From: Cornus controversa
Taxonomy: Eukaryota; Streptophyta; Magnoliopsida; Cornales; Cornaceae
Direction: 5' to 3'
Assembly: GCA_026545225.1 (NCBI GenBank)
Contig: CM048845.1
Location: 35,697,001 to 35,761,000 of the forward strand
DNA: 64,000 nucleotides
Positions 11,146 to 23,099 of the stretch are shown here, piece by piece. Numbering within the stretch: the stretch's first letter is position 1; each line of letters starts with the position of its first letter. Below the pieces are notes generated by a model. It was not told the DNA's origin. It saw only the letters and a program-made list of their open reading frames with translations, and searched no databases. The position numbers were made by a program, and so were the translations under genes.

Positions 11146-11741
11146 TAGACCTGCTGGATCGGATTTTGATCCGAATCCGAATTTCAGCCTAGAATATGAA
11201 TTGGTCATTCAATCCGTTATTGATTTGAATCCAATAATCCGTTAATTAAACAAATTGAATATAAATTATGGTTCATCCGATCCGATAATAATCCGATTCA
11301 AAATAATTTAATATATAATTTATTTTAAATATATTACCTAATATTTATAACATATAATATTTACATACTATTTAAATATTTTTATCATTATTTCCTTCTT
11401 ATTTTTCCTTCTATTTATTTTATCTTTCATTATAGTTTTTTCTTTAATAAAAAGTCAGATACTTACATTTCTACTACTTTTTTCTTTATATTTTAATTTT
11501 TTTCCCTATTTTTTTCTTACTCATTATTTGTCAATCTCTTTTGAAATTATTATTTTTTTTAAAAAAAATTTAATTTTTTCGGATCGGATTATCGAATCGG
11601 ATATCCGATTAATAACAAATCGGATATTAATTTAATTATATATAATACATCGGATTATCGGATCGGATTGCCTATATTCCTTATCGGGTTCGTATCGGAT
11701 CAGATCTGATCTGGTCCGAATTCGATTCGTTTACAAGTCTA
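11146..11741. mobile_element. hAT-type MITE, 596 bp
   Basis: The element begins TAGACCTGCTGG and ends ACAAGTCTA; the reverse of the end reads TAGACTTGTAAACG, a terminus common in plant hAT MITEs. It is flanked by a perfect 8-bp duplication TTGGTAAG (11138-11145 and 11742-11749), diagnostic of hAT insertion. The subterminal regions are packed with GGATCGGAT/ATCCGAAT motifs in both orientations, while the middle is very AT-rich and non-coding. Confidence 0.85.
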
Positions 11742-11824
11742 TTGGTAAGAATGAAAAATAGGGCATATTGTTATAGGTCGGTCGACTCTTGGAAAATCTG
11801 TAAAAAATTTAGTCCACCTATTTA

Positions 11825-12180
11825 ATGTCTAGTGAAAATAAGGCTATGTTTGGATAGACAGGAGAGAAAAAAAGAAAGAGGATAACTTTAGTTATGAGAG
11901 AAGAGAAAAGAAAGGAGATGATAGTAATAACCTCTATTTATATTTGAATACACGAGAGAAAAGAAAAAAAAAGGATAATATCCTTATTTGGAGAAGATAG
12001 GGAAGAAAAAAGAAGAAAGAAGGATAACAACCAACCTCTATTTATGTTTAGATAAACACGAGAGAAAAGAAAAAAAATAGGATAATATCCTTATTTGGAT
12101 AAGATAGGAAAGAGAAAAGAAAAGAAAATAAAGGATAACAACCGAATTACTATTATACCCTTTTATATTTAATGGAATAT
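11825..12180. repeat. Purine-rich imperfect tandem repeat
   Basis: About three imperfect copies of a ~110-bp unit containing GTTTGGATA, ACACGAGAGAAAAGAAAAAA and GGATAATATCCTTATTTGG. It resembles the interior of a MITE related to the one at 8915. No clear inverted termini were found. Confidence 0.5.
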
Positions 12181-12279
12181 GAGTGGAATAACAATTTTCT
12201 CTTTCTAATTATTGAGGGCAGTTTCGAAATTATGAAAGTAATACTTAACTCACTATCCTTTCCCTCCCAATCTTCTTGT

Positions 12280-12487
12280 CATGAATAGAATATATCTATA
12301 GTCAGTCAACTATTCCTTAATTAAGGGCAGAATCACTGCTTTCCATATAACACTCTTTTTCATATATTGTTGTTTTTCTTATTTTATTATCTAGATCATT
12401 ATAAATTCAGATTGTAGTCACTCTTTGAATATATAATAAAACTGTCTATTTCTCTCCTCTCTCTCTAAGATTTTTCTCTCAACTTAG
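12280..12487 (+). mobile_element. Remnant LTR of a probable Copia element (left part)
   Basis: This AT-rich sequence contains ATTGTAGTCACTCTTTG and CT-rich end sequence that continues, after the insertion of copy A, at 23083-23097 (CCTATATTCTTGACA). A primer binding site TGGTATC follows directly at 23098 and is completed by AGAGC at 33732. An LTR end CA followed by TGGTATCAGAGC is the normal LTR/primer-binding-site junction. The 5' edge of the LTR is uncertain and assignment to Copia rests on the CT-rich LTR 3' end. Confidence 0.45.
12483..12487. repeat. Target-site duplication of copy A (left)
   Basis: CTTAG, repeated exactly at 23078-23082. It defines the insertion boundaries of copy A. 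Confidence 0.9.
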
Positions 12488-13340
12488 TGAAATACCCCCC
12501 AAAAAATTTCGCGCATGAGGTGGCCAGTCTCATACACAAAACCTGAGGAATATTAACCACTGATAGCAACAAGCATAGATGCAAAAGAAAGAAATAGAAT
12601 AATTGCTAAAAGCTGAACAGAAATCCCATTGAACTGAAATAATTGATAAATAAATACATATATTCTGGTAATACAATTTGGAAGTCCCGTAACCTAAGGA
12701 CCCCTTAACCAGAAAGAACAAAAATTTTTAAATTCTAAAATTAATACCAACAACCAAAGTCTCAAAAGTTCATAGTATGACTCTTGAAGAAGACAAGTTC
12801 CTACCCTGTAACTGATGAGATGAGACGTCTGCTACAACCAAACCCTAAAACTCTATCCTCGCGGTGGAACCTGTTTGAAACCTGAAATATCAACACAGTG
12901 GGTTAAACCCACGAGCAAGTTCTATCTACTACATCCCAATCAGAGAACCAATATACATACCCTCAGTATAAGGGACATAAAATAAGTCTATAGATTTAAC
13001 CTACAAGTTATTCTTTTACCCAGTTTCGTGTTTCCAAAACAACAGTCAATATTTATAATATTCCACCCAAACCCTTATTATGCAAACGTGAACACGTTCC
13101 TTACGTTCAGCAGAAATAAACATAATATAAAATAATATCAAGTTTAAGCAATCCTAACATGCCATCATTTAATCTTTTGATACCTTAATAGGTATAGATA
13201 TATACATACTAGTCATTTCCTATTTAGCTCATGTTTTCAAAAGTAGAATCATCTTATACATTGTTCCAACACACCCTTATCATCCAACAATGAACACATT
13301 CTTTAAGTTCAAAATAAAGAAAACATGTGCATACACATAT

Positions 13341-13711
13341 AGATACCTTATTAGATATGGGCGATCCTGACACGCCAAATAAAATGTATAGATACCTTAT
13401 TAGGTATGGGCGATCCTAACACGCCAAATAAAATGTATAGATACCTTATTAGGTATGGGCGATCCTGACACGCCGGGCAATCCTGACATGCCAAATAAAA
13501 TGCATAGATACCTTATTAGGTATGGGCGATCCTGACACGCCGGGCAATCCTTACATGCCAAATAAAATACATAGATACCTTATTAGGTATATGCGATCCT
13601 GACACGCCGGGCAATCCTTACATGCCAAATAAAATACATAGATACCTTATTAGGTATAGGCGATCCTGACACGCCGGGCAATCCTTACATGCCAAAATAA
13701 AATGCATAGAT
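13341..13711. repeat. Minisatellite inside LTR with a palindromic unit
   Basis: Six units, about 52 bp in the first two and about 70 bp in the rest, each starting ATAGATACCTTATTAGGTAT (near-palindrome ATACCTTATTAGGTAT) followed by GGGCGATCCTGACACGCC. The longer units add GGGCAATCCTTACATGCC. The same six-unit array is at 20326-20696 in the other LTR of copy A, while copy B has four units at about 25926-26170. Confidence 0.9.
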
Positions 13712-14040
13712 ACATTCCAATATGCAATATAAAATAACAAGGTGCATTATGATTTAAATTTGCACAAACGTTATTTCAAATCATCCAACACGAAATTATC
13801 ATCATAAGACAAATCGTTCACAAGTAGACTATAATCAAGTATCCCATGTGCATTTATATATATAATAAACACAATCGATTAAATCAAAATAATTTAACAT
13901 CCATTAGAGGAAACAATTCCCCAAACCAACCTCCAATGCCCTCAAATCTCCGAGGGGATCTAAACTTACTCTTATCTAGGTTTCTGGGCCTATTTCACTT
14001 CTAAGAACACTAAGAAAACATTCTGGAATTTTTTGTAATT

Positions 14041-14640
14041 TAAAAACATTTTTAATAAACCAAAGAAGGTGAAAATCCAACTTTTAGGCACTTTAAAAAT
14101 TAATTGAACACCAAGGGAAGCTCAATTCGAGATGAAAATTTAAACCCAAGGTCATTTAATCTCTAAACAGTTACAGAAAAATTTTGGGAATTTTTGGAAT
14201 TTCAGAAGTATTTTCTAAAATTACAGAAAGTGAAAAATCCAACTTTTAGACACTTTAAAAATCAATTGAGCAGCAAGGAAAGATTATTTTGTGTTGAAAA
14301 TTTAAACCCAAATGTATTTATCCTCCAGAGAATTACAGTAAAAATTTGGGAATTTTTGGAATTATAAAAGTATTTTCTAAAATTACAGAAAGTGAAAAAT
14401 CCAACTTTTAGACACTTTAAAAATCAATTGAACAGCAAGGAAAGATTATTTTGAGTTGAAACTTTAAACCCAAGTGTATTTAGCCTCTATAGAGCTACAG
14501 TAAAATTTTCGGAATTTTTGGAAATTTCTAACTATTTTCTAAAATTAAAGAGGCTGAAAAAACCAATTTTTTAGACACTTTAAAAATTAATTTAAAGACA
14601 ATGGTAAAACATTTTGCTATGAAATTTAAACTCCAAGCCC
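14041..14640. repeat. ~162-bp tandem repeat inside LTR
   Basis: Four diverged units. The shared anchor GAAAAATCCAACTTTTAGAC starts near 14071, 14232, 14394 and 14556, giving a period of 161-162 bp. The equivalent array in the 5' LTR is at 21026-21625. Copy B has only two units (anchors near 25381 and 25542, again 161 bp apart). The changes in unit number explain most of the LTR length difference between A (3605) and B (3192). Confidence 0.85.
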
Positions 14641-14776
14641 CTTAAGCTCCCAGGAAGTTGACATAAAATTTTTGGAATTTTTAGAATTATAAAAGTATTT
14701 TTTAAAAATGATTTTTTTCAGATTTTCAAGTTTTCCCAAAAGTTTCAAAAATACAAAATAAATATCAAAACAATTC

Positions 14777-14908
14777 GGAATGGGCCCATATTGGACCCAG
14801 AGGTAGGGCCCCGCGAGTGGGGCCCGAAAACAATTTCCCGGCCACCGGCGCCGGCGGCACGCGCCCCCACGCGCCGGCGAACGCGTGGCCCCCCTCTTTT
14901 TTTTTTTT

Positions 14909-14940
<32 letters not shown>

Positions 14941-14975
14941 TTTTTCTTTCTTCTTCCTTCTTCCCCGGCTGAAGC
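14777..14975. other. GC-rich block and long pyrimidine tract inside LTR
   Basis: About 120 bp of very GC- and CpG-rich sequence (GCCCCGCGAGTGGGGCCC, GGCGCCGGCGGCACGCGCCC) is followed by ~75 bp of almost pure T/C. It contrasts sharply with the AT-rich LTR around it. It contains hairpin-forming pieces such as GGGCCCCGCGAGTGGGGCCC. Repeated at about 21762-21960 in the 5' LTR and, in the other orientation, at about 25030-25190 in copy B. A promoter or leader region is one possibility, but I see no decisive motif. Confidence 0.7.
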
Positions 14976-16093
14976 TCCAGCGGCCAACAATGGAGGCCGA
15001 GCTTCCCGATCACTTTCCGATCACTTCCGAGCACCGAATCGCGCATATGAATATACCATTGAACTCGTATCGATCTAAGCTACGTATTGGTACCAAAATT
15101 ATCCCCTCTCGCGGACTAAATCAAAAACGCCCAATTTCAAGTTTCGAAAATCTAAAATTTTAAACTCAATTTTCCGTCAATCTACCCAACGGTTCATAAC
15201 GAAACTTTCAAGGATTGTTCTAGGAAGTAATATCTACCTTTTAATCGGAACAAAATCCCTCAAAAATGATAAACACAGTAGACCCAATTTTCATGTTCGT
15301 ATATATATACACCCGCCTATACAATCATATATACATGTATATACATATGCAAAAATACTCTAAAACAGTACCAAAACTCCAAAATGCTAATGTTTAATTC
15401 ACAGAATTATTCTTAGCATGCAAAATCATTTAATTTCATAAATAAATGCATACAAATTTCTAGCAACATGTTTATACAATTAGCATAATTAATTCTCACA
15501 AAATTTATCAACAGAGAAAACAACATACAATTATATACAAATTTCCAAAATAAACACAATCCTCAAACCTAGACTATGCATACGGATTCAAAGGGAAAGA
15601 GAAGAATCAAACTTGCCTTTTTCCTGACGAATCAACTTGTTCACCCGATCGTCACTCTCTTCTCTCTTTCGTTTACTCTCTTTTAGTTCTGTGCGTAAAA
15701 CAACGGCAAACCCTAATTTCTTCTTCTTTTCTTTTCCTTTTTGTTTTAATTATTCTTTTATTTATTTTCCTCAAACTAATTAAAAAAATCAAATTAATAA
15801 TACTAACAATAGCAATAAAAATATTATTACAACCCTAGGCCCATCATTTTAAACATAACCTTAGCCCACTCATCCTAGCCCAAATTCCTCCCTAGCCCAA
15901 CCCAAAACATTTAAATAAAATAACACACAATTGATACCAATTCACATAAACTGACAATATGCATGTATAAAAGACAAGCAACTCACCTACAATGATAATT
16001 TATATAAAAAAAAAAACATTTAACATGAATTAATAAAATAAAGTAATAATGTAAAGAGATTAAATTGACACCTAAATTTTCCGGGGTATTACA

Positions 16094-16106
16094 TTCTTCC
16101 CCCCTA
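16094..16106 (-). promoter_or_regulatory. Polypurine tract of copy A
   Basis: On the minus strand AGGGGGGAAGAA directly precedes the LTR start TGTAATACCCCG. This is the plus-strand priming site of reverse transcription and fixes the minus orientation. Confidence 0.9.
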
Positions 16107-17470
16107 AAAAGAGGAATTCCGTCCTCGGAATTCAGCTTATACCCAAAAGAAAACTCTGGATTCCTTGCTTTCATTTCGTCCTCCTTTTTCCAAGTGGACT
16201 CCACCTAATTGTGGTGACTCCACTGAACCCGAACTAAAGGAATAGTCTTAAGATGAGGGAATTGATTCTTATGGTTATGAGTACAGTACAGTTACTCTAC
16301 ATATGTTGGATCTAGCTCCAACTCAATCTCGCCAACCTCAATGTGCTAATCAATAACATGCTCCTTTCGGAATTTCTATAACATAGACACATAAAAGATA
16401 TGATACACCCTGTGCATTGTGTTTAGTAACATCACTATATACGTTACTGTCCCGATCCTATCAGTAATCATAAAAGGAGCAAAAAAAATGAGGTGACAAC
16501 CTCCCCCCTTTTTTTTTTTTTTCAAACCACATTACTCCCTTCATGGGAGAAACCGTGAATAGAACCTGATCCCCCACCTTGAACTCTAGTGTACGAGTTC
16601 TTTGGTCAGCATAACTTTTCTATCTGCTCTGTGCAGTCCGCATATGGTCTCTAATAAGGACAACTATTTCTGACGTGTCCTTGATGAACTCAGGACCCAA
16701 AAACCTATTATCTCTAACTTCCAACCAGTAACCCAACGATATACAAGTCGTCTGTACAGAGCTTTAAATGATGCCATACCAATAGTCTTTTGATAACTAT
16801 TATTATAGACAAACTCAACTAGCAGCAAGTAATTCTCTCAATTACCCTTGAAGTTAAGTACACATGCTCACAAAATACCCTCCAGAATCTGATTAACCCT
16901 CTCAGTCTAACCATCGGTCTGAGGGTAATTAGTTGTACTGAGGTGCAGAGCTGTATCCATTACTTGCTGAAAGCTCTCCTAAAACCCTAAAATAAAACTC
17001 GGATCTCTATCCGATATAATGGACAAAGACACACCATGAAGCTTCACTATTTCTACAATGTAAAGCTTTGCATACTACTTTAAGGTGTAACTCAAGCGTA
17101 CGGCAAGAAATGTGATAATTTCGTCAGCCTGTCCACTATCACCCAAATAACATCATGGTTTCGTTGTGAGGTGGGAAGTCCCACATTGAAATCCATAGAG
17201 AGGCTCTCCCACTTCCACTCCGGTATAGGCAGTGGTTGCAAAGCCTCCGGCGGTCTCTAGTGATCAATCTTGATCATCTGACCACTGCTGCACTTAGAGA
17301 CAAATATAGTTATGTCCCTCTTCATGCCTGCCCACCAAAACTGTCATTTCATGTCTTGGTACATCTTATCCCCTCTCAAGCGTACCAAAAACTGAGAACT
17401 GTAGGTCTCACTCATCATGCTCGCCTCCATCTGTACCCATTGTATAAAATGGTACCTATCCAGATTTTAG
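16107..17470 (-). pseudogene. Copy A integrase and chromodomain remnant
   Basis: The minus-strand translation is broken by many stops but keeps recognisable blocks in the right order: an integrase core piece ([17 protein letters not shown], [14 protein letters not shown]) near 17100-17270, [17 protein letters not shown] near 16900, a C-terminal YRVMLPSTMHRVYHIFYVS-like piece near 16350-16450, and a chromodomain-like end with ESTWKKEDEMKARNPE at about 16120-16205. This places the family among Tekay/Del-type chromoviruses. The same blocks with largely the same breaks are in copy B at 28980-30350. Confidence 0.75.
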
Positions 17471-18139
17471 CTCAGCCACCTTCTTTACATACTACGGGTC
17501 AGTAAGCTGATTTGAAATTACCCTCCAAATGATAGTAGGTGTGACCACTACACATGGTACAAAAATATCAGCTAAATCATCAACATTTTTCCTGTGAGAA
17601 CATATACTGCAACCTCTTATGGTCGTTGAACAAAAGTCTTTCCCAAGAGATAATGTCACCAGGTCCTCATGGCAGAGTCCACACACACTCCAGACCTTGC
17701 AATGACGCATCGGTACATACCAAGTACTCAATGCCACACTAAAGGGTAGCTAGAACAGGTGCAGTTGTTAACCTATTCTTTAACTCATCAAATGTCGTCT
17801 AACAAGAATCATTAGAAACGAAAGGCACACCCTTTTTTTTTTTTTTTTTTAGGTACATGGGTGAGATGGCTAACAATCTTCGAAAAACCCCGACTGAACC
17901 TACAACAATAACCAACTACCCCAGAAAACTACGAATCACCATGGGTGAGGTAGGTTGCCCCCACTCCATATCGCGGACACCTTGCTTTGATCTACCGCTA
18001 TCCTTTCTCAAATACTATATGACCCAAAAACTTCACCTCCCTCTGCCAGAAATCATACTTCTCAAACTTTGCCTACAACTGGTGATCTCTCAGTTTCTAC
18101 TAAATGATACAAAGATGTCTGGCATGATCCTCCTCTGAC

Positions 18140-19320
18140 CTAGAAGTAGGCCCGGTGCCTGAAGCTAGGTAAATTACAAAGTCTATACCACGACTCGGTA
18201 GTAGTCTTGGAATTTCCTAAAACACATCCTGAAAGTCTCGTACCACTGGAATGGGATCCGTAGAAACCTTATTTCCCTCCGGAGACTCCTTACTATTAAA
18301 GAATAAGCGAGTTCTAGACCCTTCAATTGATTTCGGTATAGCAACCAAATACACCTCCCGACTCGGTATAACAAAAAGAAATACCTAATCATGGCAATTG
18401 ACATGGGCATGATAATGCGATAACAAATCCATCTCGAGTATGACATCATATGAATTCATGTCTAGAACCAATAGGTCTGCCAAAAACCTGAGATTGCCAA
18501 CGCCTATAGTGACTTGACTACAGCGTTCTCGTAATACTGTACTAACTCCCAATGGTGTATTTATAGTAAGTGGAGAACTATACGACTGAGTAAGTATACC
18601 CGATATCCTAACAAACGACTAAGATACAAAAGAGTGATATGCCTCAGTCTCAAATAAGAACACGATCAAAGTTAACCTTTATCGGAACCCTACCTTCAAT
18701 CGCCTGAGAAGTCTGCTCATCATATGGCATGATGTTATAGACCCTCCCATAGTTCATCTATTGAATAGATTGTCCTGCTATTTATATTTTTCTTTCCACT
18801 ATCTGGCTAGCGGAGTATCTATCATTTCATTCCTCCCCTATCATTTCCTATAATCCCTCCTTATTTGATAGTGCTGCAATGCAGCATTAATCGCCTGAGT
18901 GTAAGTGGAATAAGCTAGATTACCCACAATGACCTGTTGAGTAGTCTAAATCAATCCCTTCACAAAATAGTTCACTTTCTTCTCTTCAGTGTTCACCTCC
19001 TCAGGTGCAACAAAGATAAATTGGAGAACTCCTATACCGACCCTGCGATTGTCCTGTCCTTCTTCTGTAAGTCCAGGAATTCCCTTATGTGAAAGAGTTT
19101 TGCATCCTTCCCAACTGTTAGACTGTTCCACTGGTAATGGAACATGTGCCATTTGTAGTGGTTGCTGTGGTGGCTGCAGATTCTAAAGAGCAGTCGCCAC
19201 TCCTGTAGCTATAACCTAAACTACCATGGCTGCCAAATCGAGAGGAAGTTCAACCTTTCCATCCTGAACACTATCATGACCTTAGTTGTGGTTCGCCTTC
19301 CTCCCCCTACGGGGTGACAT
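18140..19320 (-). pseudogene. Copy A gag-protease remnant with deleted reverse transcriptase
   Basis: The gag start is the ATG at 19318-19320 (MSPRRGRKAN). A TAA stop follows at 19282-19284, and two more stops are at the same codons as in copy B. Gag blocks such as MAHVPLPVEQSNSWEG lie near 19150-19100. A retropepsin-like region (MDWLS, DMNSYDV-like) is near 18650-18400. Near 18145 the frame jumps from the region preceding reverse transcriptase straight to a block that normally follows the YVDD box, so the catalytic core is missing. The identical junction is in copy B near 28345. Confidence 0.75.
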
Positions 19321-19458
19321 CTACATAAGACCCCAATAGTAGACTAAGATGTATAGAGTACAATGAATCCTATACTTAGATTCTATTTATCAGAATACGC
19401 AACGCGGAAGATACCCTACGACGGACCCTACAGACCCGAGAATACTTGAACCTGGAAT

Positions 19459-19470
19459 GCTCTGATACCA
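19459..19470 (-). promoter_or_regulatory. Primer binding site of copy A
   Basis: On the minus strand TGGTATCAGAGC lies two bases inside the 5' LTR end. This is the usual initiator tRNA-Met type site in plant LTR retrotransposons. Confidence 0.9.
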
Positions 19471-19472
19471 AA

Positions 19473-21891
19473 TGAAATACCCCCCAGAAAATTTCGCGCA
19501 TGAGGTGGCCAGTCTCATACACAAAACCTGAGGAATATTAACCACTGATAGCAACAAGCATAGATGCAAAAGAAAGAAATAGAATAATTGCTAAAAGCTG
19601 AACAGAAATCCCATTGAACTGAAATAATTGATAAATAAATACATATATTCTGGTAATACAATTTGGAAGTCCCGTAACCTAAGGACCCCTTAACCAGAAA
19701 GAACAAAAATTTTTAAATTCTAAAATTAATACCAACAACCAAAGTCTCAAAAGTTCATAGTATGACTCTTGAAGAAGACAAGTTCCTACCCTGTAACTGA
19801 TGAGATGAGACGTCTGCTACAACCAAACCCTAAAACTCTATCCTCGCGGTGGAACCTGTTTGAAACCTGAAATATCAACACAGTGGGTTAAACCCACGAG
19901 CAAGTTCTATCTACTACATCCCAATCAGAGAACCAATATACATACCCTCAGTATAAGGGACATAAAATAAGTCTATAGATTTAACCTACAAGTTATTCTT
20001 TTACCCAGTTTCGTGTTTCCAAAACAACAGTCAATATTTATAATATTCCACCCAAACCCTTATTATGCAAACGTGAACACGTTCCTTACGTTCAGCAGAA
20101 ATAAACATAATATAAAATAATATCAAGTTTAAGCAATCCTAACATGCCATCATTTAATCTTTTGATACCTTAATAGGTATAGATATATACATACTAGTCA
20201 TTTCCTATTTAGCTCATGTTTTCAAAAGTAGAATCATCTTATACATTGTTCCAACACACCCTTATCATCCAACAATGAACACATTCTTTAAGTTCAAAAT
20301 AAAGAAAACATGTGCATACACATATAGATACCTTATTAGATATGGGCGATCCTGACACGCCAAATAAAATGTATAGATACCTTATTAGGTATGGGCGATC
20401 CTAACACGCCAAATAAAATGTATAGATACCTTATTAGGTATGGGCGATCCTGACACGCCGGGCAATCCTGACATGCCAAATAAAATGCATAGATACCTTA
20501 TTAGGTATGGGCGATCCTGACACGCCGGGCAATCCTTACATGCCAAATAAAATACATAGATACCTTATTAGGTATATGCGATCCTGACACGCCGGGCAAT
20601 CCTTACATGCCAAATAAAATACATAGATACCTTATTAGGTATAGGCGATCCTGACACGCCGGGCAATCCTTACATGCCAAAATAAAATGCATAGATACAT
20701 TCCAATATGCAATATAAAATAACAAGGTGCATTATGATTTAAATTTGCACAAACGTTATTTCAAATCATCCAACACGAAATTATCATCATAAGACAAATC
20801 GTTCACAAGTAGACTATAATCAAGTATCCCATGTGCATTTATATATATAATAAACACAATCGATTAAATCAAAATAATTTAACATCCATTAGAGGAAACA
20901 ATTCCCCAAACCAACCTCCAATGCCCTCAAATCTCCGAGGGGATCTAAACTTACTCTTATCTAGGTTTCTGGGCCTATTTCACTTCTAAGAACACTAAGA
21001 AAACATTCTGGAATTTTTTGTAATTTAAAAACATTTTTAATAAACCAAAGAAGGTGAAAATCCAACTTTTAGGCACTTTAAAAATTAATTGAACACCAAG
21101 GGAAGCTCAATTCGAGATGAAAATTTAAACCCAAGGTCATTTAATCTCTAAACAGTTACAGAAAAATTTTGGGAATTTTTGGAATTTCAGAAGTATTTTC
21201 TAAAATTACAGAAAGTGAAAAATCCAACTTTTAGACACTTTAAAAATCAATTGAGCAGCAAGGAAAGATTATTTTGTGTTGAAAATTTAAACCCAAATGT
21301 ATTTATCCTCCAGAGAATTACAGTAAAAATTTGGGAATTTTTGGAATTATAAAAGTATTTTCTAAAATTACAGAAAGTGAAAAATCCAACTTTTAGACAC
21401 TTTAAAAATCAATTGAACAGCAAGGAAAGATTATTTTGAGTTGAAACTTTAAACCCAAGTGTATTTAGCCCCTATAGAGCTACAGTAAAATTTTCGGAAT
21501 TTTTGGAAATTTCTAACTATTTTCTAAAATTAAAGAGGCTGAAAAAACCAATTTTTTAGACACTTTAAAAATTAATTTAAAGACAATGGTAAAACATTTT
21601 GCTATGAAATTTAAACTCCAAGCCCCTTAAGCTCCCAGGAAGTTGACATAAAATTTTTGGAATTTTTAGAATTATAAAAGTATTTTTTAAAAATGATTTT
21701 TTTCAGATTTTCAAGTTTTCCCAAAAGTTTCAAAAATACAAAATAAATATCAAAACAATTCGGAATGGGCCCATATTGGACCCAGAGGTAGGGCCCCGCG
21801 AGTGGGGCCCGAAAACAATTTCCCGGCCACCGGCGCCGGCGGCACGCGCCCCCACGCGCCGGCGAACGCGTGGCCCCCCTCTTTTTTTTTT

Positions 21892-21923
<32 letters not shown>

Positions 21924-23077
21924 TTTTTCTTTCTTCTTCCTTCTTCCCCGGCTGAAGCTCCAGCGGCCAACAATGGAGGCCGAGCTTCCCGATCACTTTC
22001 CGATCACTTCCGAGCACCGAATCGCGCATATGAATATACCATTGAACTCGTATCGATCTAAGCTACGTATTGGTACCAAAATTATCCCCTCTCGCGGACT
22101 AAATCAAAAACGCCCAATTTCAAGTTTCGAAAATCTAAAATTTTAAACTCAATTTTCCGTCAATCTACCCAACGGTTCATAACGAAACTTTCAAGGATTG
22201 TTCTAGGAAGTAATATCTACCTTTTAATCGGAACAAAATCCCTCAAAAATGATAAACACAGTAGACCCAATTTTCATGTTCGTATATATATACACCCGCC
22301 TATACAATCATATATACATGTATATACATATGCAAAAATACTCTAAAACAGTACCAAAACTCCAAAATGCTAATGTTTAATTCACAGAATTATTCTTAGC
22401 ATGCAAAATCATTTAATTTCATAAATAAATGCATACAAATTTCTAGCAACATGTTTATACAATTAGCATAATTAATTCTCACAAAATTTATCAACAGAGA
22501 AAACAACATACAATTATATACAAATTTCCAAAATAAACACAATCCTCAAACCTAGACTATGCATACGGATTCAAAGGGAAAGAGAAGAATCAAACTTGCC
22601 TTTTTCCTGACGAATCAACTTGTTCACCCGATCGTCACTCTCTTCTCTCTTTCGTTTACTCTCTTTTAGTTCTGTGCGTAAAACAACGGCAAACCCTAAT
22701 TTCTTCTTCTTTTCTTTTCCTTTTTGTTTTAATTATTCTTTTATTTATTTTCCTCAAACTAATTAAAAAAATCAAATTAATAATACTAACAATAGCAATA
22801 AAAATATTATTACAACCCTAGGCCCATCATTTTAAACATAACCTTAGCCCACTCATCCTAGCCCAAATTCCTCCCTAGCCCAACCCAAAACATTTAAATA
22901 AAATAACACACAATTGATACCAATTCACATAAACTGACAATATGCATGTATAAAAGACAAGCAACTCACCTACAATGATAATTTATATAAAAAAAAAAAA
23001 CATTTAACATGAATTAATAAAATAAAGTAATAATGTAAAGAGATTAAATTGACACCTAAATTTTCCGGGGTATTACA
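19473..23077 (-). repeat. Copy A 5' LTR
   Basis: Near-identical to 12488-16093 over its whole length, including the six-unit minisatellite (20326-20696), the four ~162-bp units (21026-21625) and the GC-rich/pyrimidine block (21762-21960). Confidence 0.95.
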
Positions 23078-23082
23078 CTTAG
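23078..23082. repeat. Target-site duplication of copy A (right)
   Basis: CTTAG, matching 12483-12487. Confidence 0.9.
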
Positions 23083-23099
23083 CCTATATTCTTGACATG

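Larger units (their letters stand above)
12488..16093 (-). repeat. Copy A 3' LTR
   Basis: Starts TGAAATACCCCCC and ends CGGGGTATTACA on the plus strand; in element orientation it runs TGTAATACCCCG to GGGGGTATTTCA. It contains three internal structures described separately: a short-unit tandem array (about 13341-13711), a ~162-bp tandem array (about 14041-14640), and a GC-rich block with a pyrimidine tract (14777-14975). Confidence 0.95.
12488..23077 (-). mobile_element. Copy A: Ty3/gypsy (Tekay/Del-like) retrotransposon with 3.6-kb LTRs
   Basis: Structurally complete on the minus strand: 5' LTR 19473-23077, primer binding site 19459-19470, degenerate internal region 16094-19472, polypurine tract 16094-16106, 3' LTR 12488-16093, and a CTTAG duplication at both outer edges. 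The two LTRs (about 3605 bp each) look nearly identical: I see single-base differences (for example near 12500/19485 and 14490/21475) and homopolymer length changes. Insertion is therefore recent. The internal region is shorter than one LTR and has no intact gene. Integrase and chromodomain remnants place it in the chromovirus Tekay/Del group. It inserted in the LTR of an older Copia-like element. Confidence 0.95.

Noticed and set aside
10718..11208. Open frames of 95-135 residues spanning the TA and GA microsatellites
   Set aside because: Most of their length is microsatellite translation; only the short minus-strand segment at 10850-10999 was kept as a weak exon candidate.
13341..13711. Regular repeat-spacer look suggesting a CRISPR-like array
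   Set aside because: Spacers are not unique, unit length varies, the array is inside an LTR and is copied at 20326-20696; the genome is eukaryotic.
14745..15163. Lys-rich and Phe-rich open frames on both strands (and their copies at 21611-22146 and 24832-25215)
   Set aside because: They are translations of the purine/pyrimidine tract and GC block inside the LTRs, open in several frames at once, with no protein pattern.
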